A DNA stretch of 64,000 nucleotides from Cacajao melanocephalus (lineage: Eukaryota > Chordata > Mammalia > Primates > Pitheciidae). Shown here piece by piece: positions 58,801-64,000 of the stretch. Each line of letters begins with the position of its first letter. Position 1 is the stretch's first letter. The position numbers and the translations under genes were made by a program. The notes below the pieces were generated by a model. The model saw only the letters and a list, made by a program, of their open reading frames with translations, was not told where the DNA came from and made no database searches. The stretch covers positions 1 to 64,000 of the forward strand of contig CAUYLG010005334.1 of NCBI GenBank assembly GCA_963573385.1. The letters run 5' to 3'.

Positions 58801-58992
58801 CATATGGTTCTCAAATTTGACTACACACTAGAATCACCTGGCAAACTGAAAACAACAAACAGATACCTGGCTTTCCCTGCCACCAAAAATTTTTATTTAA
58901 CTGGTATGATGCAGTTTGATGAAGTTTGGGTATCAAGATTTTGAAAGCTTCTCAAGTGATTTCAATATGCAACAAAGTTTCAGAACCACTAA
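58801..58992 (+). mobile_element. MER5-like hAT MITE
   Basis: Left end 'tatggttctcaaatttgact' and right end '..caaagtttcagaaccacta' are imperfect inverted repeats. The middle reads 'tagaatcacctggcaaac', 'ggtatcaagattttgaaag' and 'cttctcaagtgatttc'. About 190 bases, the usual size. Confidence 0.82.
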
Positions 58993-59239
58993 TAGGATAA
59001 AGATTTTTAGTAGCAGTGACCATACCTGTCCCTCCCAACTTCTAGCACCTCTATTTTTAAAAAATATTTTTCAGGCTGATAAAATTTATGTTATATTCTA
59101 GAACAACAATTAAGACTTCCAGACCTTGGATATATAGTTAATTCTAATAAAAAAAAATCAATACATAGCATGTACTCTCAGGATTTATGTATTGTTCAGA
59201 GTAGAACCAAGCTGTGCTCTCAGGTTATATTTCTTCCCT

Positions 59240-59535
59240 ACTATTCTACATCAAGGCCCAGGAGGTACCTTACTCCTACAACTAACTGCAAAGAAATAAA
59301 TTCTGTGAACAAAAAGAAGGAGCTTGGAAGCAGGTTTTTATCCATGGATCCTTCAGATGAGAACTCAGTCCAGCTAACACTTTGATTCAACCTTATGGTA
59401 TTCTAAGCAGGGTATCCAGCCATGCCATGCCAGACTTCCAGCCTACAAATTGTGAGTGACAAATGGGTATCATTATAAGCTACTAGGTTTGTGGTAATTT
59501 GTTATGCAGCAAAAAGAATCTAATACTGGGATCAC
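59240..59535 (+). mobile_element. MLT1-type MaLR LTR 3' part, sense
   Basis: 'aacaaaaagaaggagcttgg', 'ccagatgagaactcag'-like sequence, 'gacttccagcctacaaattg', 'taagctactaggtttgtggt' and 'aatttgttatgcagcaa' to '..aatctaatac' follow the 3' half of MLT1 LTRs. A 71-codon frame over it (59170-59385) is incidental. Confidence 0.75.
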
Positions 59536-59544
59536 AAACTTATG

Positions 59545-60480
59545 AGAAAAAATTAATGAATTTGATAGAGCAATAGCAATTATCCAAAATAAGGTACACA
59601 GAATAGAAAAGATTGAAGAAAAATGAACGAAGCTTCAGACAGAGACCTTTGGGACAACGTAAAGCATTCCAACATTCATGTAATGGAAGGCCCAGAAAAA
59701 GACAGAAAGAAGCAGAAAAAAATATAAGGAAAAATTAGGGTCCAAAACTTCCCAAAATGAAGAAAAACATTTACTCTCAGACCCAAGAAGCTCAATGAAT
59801 CCCAAGTAAGATAAACACACAAAAAAAGCACACATAGATACATCAGAATCAAAGTGTTTAAAGATAGAGACAAAGAAGAAACGTTAAAAGCAGCAAGAGA
59901 AAAACAATGATACTACTAGTGGCTAACTTTTCATCAGACCAACAGAGGCAAGAAAGCAATCAAATGACAGTAGCGTAGAAAGAAAAAATACTATCAACCA
60001 AGACTCCCACATCCAGCAAAACTGCCCTTCAAAACTGAAGATGAAATAAAGACATTATCAGAAAAACAAAAATTTAGATAATTTGTTGTGGCAGACCTAT
60101 CCTACAGTGGTCGTTCATATGTCTCACAATGGTAAATATTTGAGTATATATTCATATAAATATAAAAGACTGAATATACACATGCATACACATATATTTT
60201 TTCTCTTTATTAAAAAAGCTTTTAAAATCAATAACTATAACATTATATTCTTTTTTTTCTCTCCTGAGGATATACCAAGTAAACATTATATTCTTACATA
60301 TAATATATACACATATAATACAAGACAATACCACAAAGGAAAGGGAAAGAAATAGTGTGTTACTGGAACGAAATTGCTGTATTTTACAAGAATTAAGTGA
60401 ATGTTAAACTGAAGTAGATTGAAATATGTTAAAAATATGTATTATAATTCCTAGAGCAACAACTAAGAACTTTTTAAAAG
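59545..60480 (+). mobile_element. Old L1M 5' region
   Basis: 'gcagcaagagaaaaacaatg', '..cttttcatcagaccaac', 'actatcaaccaagactccca' and 'aaaactgcccttcaaaactg' followed by 'tatcagaaaaacaaaa' match the stretch near the 5' end of medium-aged L1M elements. Diverged. An AT-rich stretch with T runs follows (60170-60310). Confidence 0.7.
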
Positions 60481-60519
60481 GCTAAAAATTTACATTGGTA
60501 AGCAAAAGGCATTTGTTTA

Positions 60520-60765
60520 ACACAAAAGAATGGAGTCAAAGAGAAACATATGCATCATCTCTGTGGTATTCTTCCCAGAAGTCCATCATCTCAGTCTACA
60601 GTGAAAGAACATCAGAAAAATCTGAAATGAGGGACATTCAACAAAATACTGAGCAATACTTTCAAAAGTATCAAGGTCATGAAGGATAAGGAAAGACTAA
60701 GAAACTACCACAGAATGAAAAGACTAAAGAGACACAATAATTAAATGCAATGTGGCATCCTCTAT
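60520..60765 (+). mobile_element. L1M 3' UTR fragment
   Basis: 'tgagggacattcaacaaaat', 'aaggtcatgaaggataagg' and 'aaatgcaatgtggcatcctc' match the same L1M 3' UTR block seen at 14280-14955. Confidence 0.75.
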
Positions 60766-60769
60766 TGAA

Positions 60770-61795
60770 TTAACAAAATAAAGAAACAAGTCACAGACTA
60801 GAAGAAAATATTTTGAAATCTTCTATCTGATAAAAGATATGTAACCAGAATAAATAAAGAACTATTTCAATTTAAGAAGAAGACAGACAACCCAATTAAA
60901 AGTTATGTAAAATATGTGAATAGACAATTCACTAGGCACGATGGCAAACAAGTACATGAAAAGTTGTTCAACATCATTACTTATATGGAAATGCAAATTA
61001 AAGCCACAATGAAATATACATATTATTAGCTAGGCTATAATAAAAAAGACAAAAACAAAAAACAAACGAACAAAAAAAAAAAACAAGCACTGCTAAGAAT
61101 GAGGAGAAACTGGAATCCTCAAATATTGCCAGAAGGAATGTAAAATAGTATAGCCACTTTTGAAAACTACTTGGCATTGTCTTAGGAGGTTATATAACAT
61201 ACAGAGTTAACATACAACCCAGTAAACCTACTCTCAGTTTTTCATGCCAGAGAAATGAAAACATATATCCAGAACTGCATGGGAATGTTCATAACAGCTT
61301 TATGCATAATAGCCCCAAAGTGGAAACAACACAAATGTCCATCAATTAGTGAATTTATAAACAAAATGTAGTTTACCCATACAACGAAATACTCAGCAAT
61401 AAGAAGGAACAAACTACTGATGTGTACGTCAAGGATGAAGCTGGAAACAAAAGCCACATACAATAGATTACATAGTTTGCCATCAAACTGGTGACTGGAA
61501 AAAAATAGGAACTTAAAAAAAAAAGATTATACAGTATATTACTTCAATTATGTGAAATTTATAGAAAAGGTAAAGACAGAAAAAAGCAAGATCATTTGTT
61601 GCCTGGGTCTGGAGGTGGGGGCAAGGATTGACTGGTTACAAACAGACACAAACTTTAGGTAAAATGGAATTCTAAAACAATTCTAGTGATGCTTGCTAAA
61701 ACTGATCAAACCGTACACAGTTTATAACACATTGTACAGTTACATGTTAATGTTTTATATGTAGATTATACTGCAATAAGCTATTAAAGCAGTAG
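60770..61795 (+). mobile_element. Old L1M (ORF2 end and 3' UTR)
   Basis: 'gaaaatattttgaaatcttc', 'tggaaatgcaaattaaagcc', 'aatgtccatcaattagtga' and 'atactcagcaataagaagga' then '..gcctgggtctggaggtggg' and 'tagattatactgcaataagc' follow the end of an L1M. The reading order places it after the 3' UTR piece before it, so it is a separate insertion. Confidence 0.82.
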
Positions 61796-62420
<625 letters not shown>

Positions 62421-63214
62421 TGCATGACAGCATGAACAGACAGTTCATCCACGGTAATAGGGGAGAGGACACAAAAAAGCAGAGACATGAGTAGATATAG
62501 AGAGCTTGTAATAATTCTTGTCTGTTCTTGTCTGGTAGCTTCATTTCCTTGGAAACAGAGGAAGCAGCATCATCAGCTGGGTGTTAAGATGTAAGAGGAG
62601 GTGTTAGAAATTTGAGGACATGGGAAAAAGAAAGAAATAGTTGTCATGGAGAATGACAGAGAATGAGTAGCGCAATACAGTATGACTGCCAGCCAGAGCA
62701 TGAATTTAAAGTTAGAATAATCAGCAGGTTTTTCTCCAACCACCATTAGGAGCAGAGGCGTACAGGAACAAGCTTGATGAAAAGTTGGATTTAACCAGAA
62801 CTGTCCTAGCCACCTGAAGACAGAAAATAAGAGGGAGCAAGAAATTTGAGAATGCACTTGAGAAAATTATTAGAATAATTAACTATGGAATTTAATCTAG
62901 GTATGAAGACAAGACAGGCTATCAGAAGAGTGAGAGACTGTGCAAAGGTGTAGCATTTGGAAGGATCAATAGATTGTAGGTCGTAGTAGGGTTGACTAAT
63001 TTGTTGGAGCTGGAGTAGAAAAGGTGTGAGCAGGAAAAATAAGAAGTGAAATTTTTCCTTATAAAGTTTATTTGATAATTCCTTCAATTTAATGTTTAAT
63101 TTTGTTATTTTGTTTTCCCTTTATGAAGTATCTCTTAGCTATGTGTTTAACCTTTGCGGTTGTTCTGTTTAGTTTTTTTTCTCTATTTTTCTGTCTTCTT
63201 GGGTTCCTCATTTC
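62421..63214. other. No recognisable gene or repeat
   Basis: About 790 bases. Two overlapping minus-strand frames (94 and 93 codons) lack recognisable features. Confidence 0.45.
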
Positions 63215-63232
63215 AACCCTTTATTAATTTTT

Positions 63233-63515
63233 TTTTTTTGAGAGACTCTCTGTCACCCAGGCTGGAGTTCAGTGGCACAATCTTGGCTCGCTGCAACCTC
63301 CGCCTCCTGGGTTCAAATGATTCTCCTGCCTCAGCCTCCTGAGGAGCTAGGATTACAGGCACGCACCACCACACCCACCTAATTTTTGTATTTTTAGTAG
63401 AGATGGGGTTTTTCCATGTTTGCCAGGCCGGTCTCAAACTCCTGACCTCAGGTGATCTGCCAGCCTTGGCCTCCGAAAGTGTTGGGATTACAGGTGTCAG
63501 CCACCATGCCCAGCT
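63233..63515 (-). mobile_element. Alu, antisense, with perfect 18-bp target duplication
   Basis: Complete antisense Alu from the T head to 'gccaccatgcccagct'. 'aaccctttattaattttt' at 63215-63232 and 63516-63533 is identical, the longest exact duplication in the window. Confidence 0.97.
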
Positions 63516-63533
63516 AACCCTTTATTAATTTTT

Positions 63534-64000
63534 AAAATATCAAGAATCATACTTTTGATTTATAAGAATTCTTTCTTATTCACAGCCTGTTTATTTTTCA
63601 TAGCCATTTTTCATCTTATAAATGCTTTGGCTTTCTCAACATTCTTTATGTTCCTCAGAGTATTTTTTCTAGATTATCTTATATTCCCTGAATAATCTGC
63701 TTCTTCTGAGGACAGCCTCCCTCTTTCAAGGTGCTAATTTGAGGAGTGATCACTGGTGGTTCATTTATAATAAGAATGAAGGAGTGGACTTATAATTCTA
63801 GGTATTATGTTGTGTTTTATCTTTTCTGCTGTTCAATATGTAGAAAAATCAGCTCCAAGCTCCACTAAGTTTCCTTCTACATTGCATTCTGGGCTGGAAC
63901 TTCCTCTTTTTCTATTTCAACTGTCAGCAATCTTCAATAAATTTGCTGAACCTTTTCATCTATAAATGACCGATCTTTTTTCACTGCTGTAGGTTTATTT
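63534..64000. other. No recognisable gene or repeat
   Basis: The last about 470 bases are unassigned, T-rich sequence that runs off the window. Confidence 0.45.

Overview
The window is vertebrate, almost certainly primate and probably human, intergenic or deep intronic DNA. The evidence is the very high density of dimeric Alu elements (about 50 Alu-family segments on both strands), 3' fragments of primate-age LINE-1, and older mammalian repeats: L1M, L2, MIR, MaLR LTRs and hAT/Tigger MITEs. I find no supported protein-coding gene, no tRNA or rRNA gene and no prokaryotic-type feature. Most long open frames are reading frames through Alu or L1 copies. Repeat family names were assigned by recognition of consensus sequence, not by a database search, so subfamily names are tentative.

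Layout. 1-3400: an L1 ORF2 fragment at the left edge, several old Alu pieces, and an Alu-in-Alu nest. 3400-5850: AT-rich unique sequence with a 21-bp perfect inverted repeat. 5850-10900: an L1 3' end, a solo MaLR LTR, and a MaLR/MLT1-like LTR interrupted by two Alus that used the same target. 11000-15000: an old L1M cluster with Alus, a (CA)n tract and an unassigned LTR-like element. 15200-15770: a MIR split by an Alu. 17634-17993: a solo MaLR LTR with an exact 5-bp target duplication. 18914-20225: a truncated L1 followed by an Alu at the same target. 20800-27500: many Alus plus a 2.3-kb L1. 27500-29340: a repeat-poor stretch with one unexplained 100-codon frame. 29340-32535: Alus, a hAT MITE and a MaLR LTR, with local tandem duplications across the edges of the last two. 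32544-35440: an L1 with two Alus. 35440-41340: mostly unique, with a Tigger/MER2-like MITE carrying a short L1, and L2-like reverse-transcriptase remnants. 41718-45060: an MLT1 LTR, tandem Alus and an Alu with a templated inversion. 45060-48612: the longest L1 (about 3.5 kb). 49735-56115: an old L1M and a younger L1 with a 5' inversion of the twin-priming kind. 56147-64000: Alus, a second copy of the unassigned LTR-like element, a MER5-like MITE, an MLT1 LTR and old L1M pieces.

With no genes, nothing here works together as a pathway. What the sequence records is a history of retrotransposition: nested insertions, reused target sites, target-site duplications, a twin-priming inversion and microsatellites seeded inside elements. 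I looked for a new biological system and did not find one. The best candidates for follow-up are the non-repeat frame at 27880-28182 (minus strand), the twin-priming L1 with its chimeric frame, the templated inversion inside an Alu, and the two tandem duplications at transposon edges.
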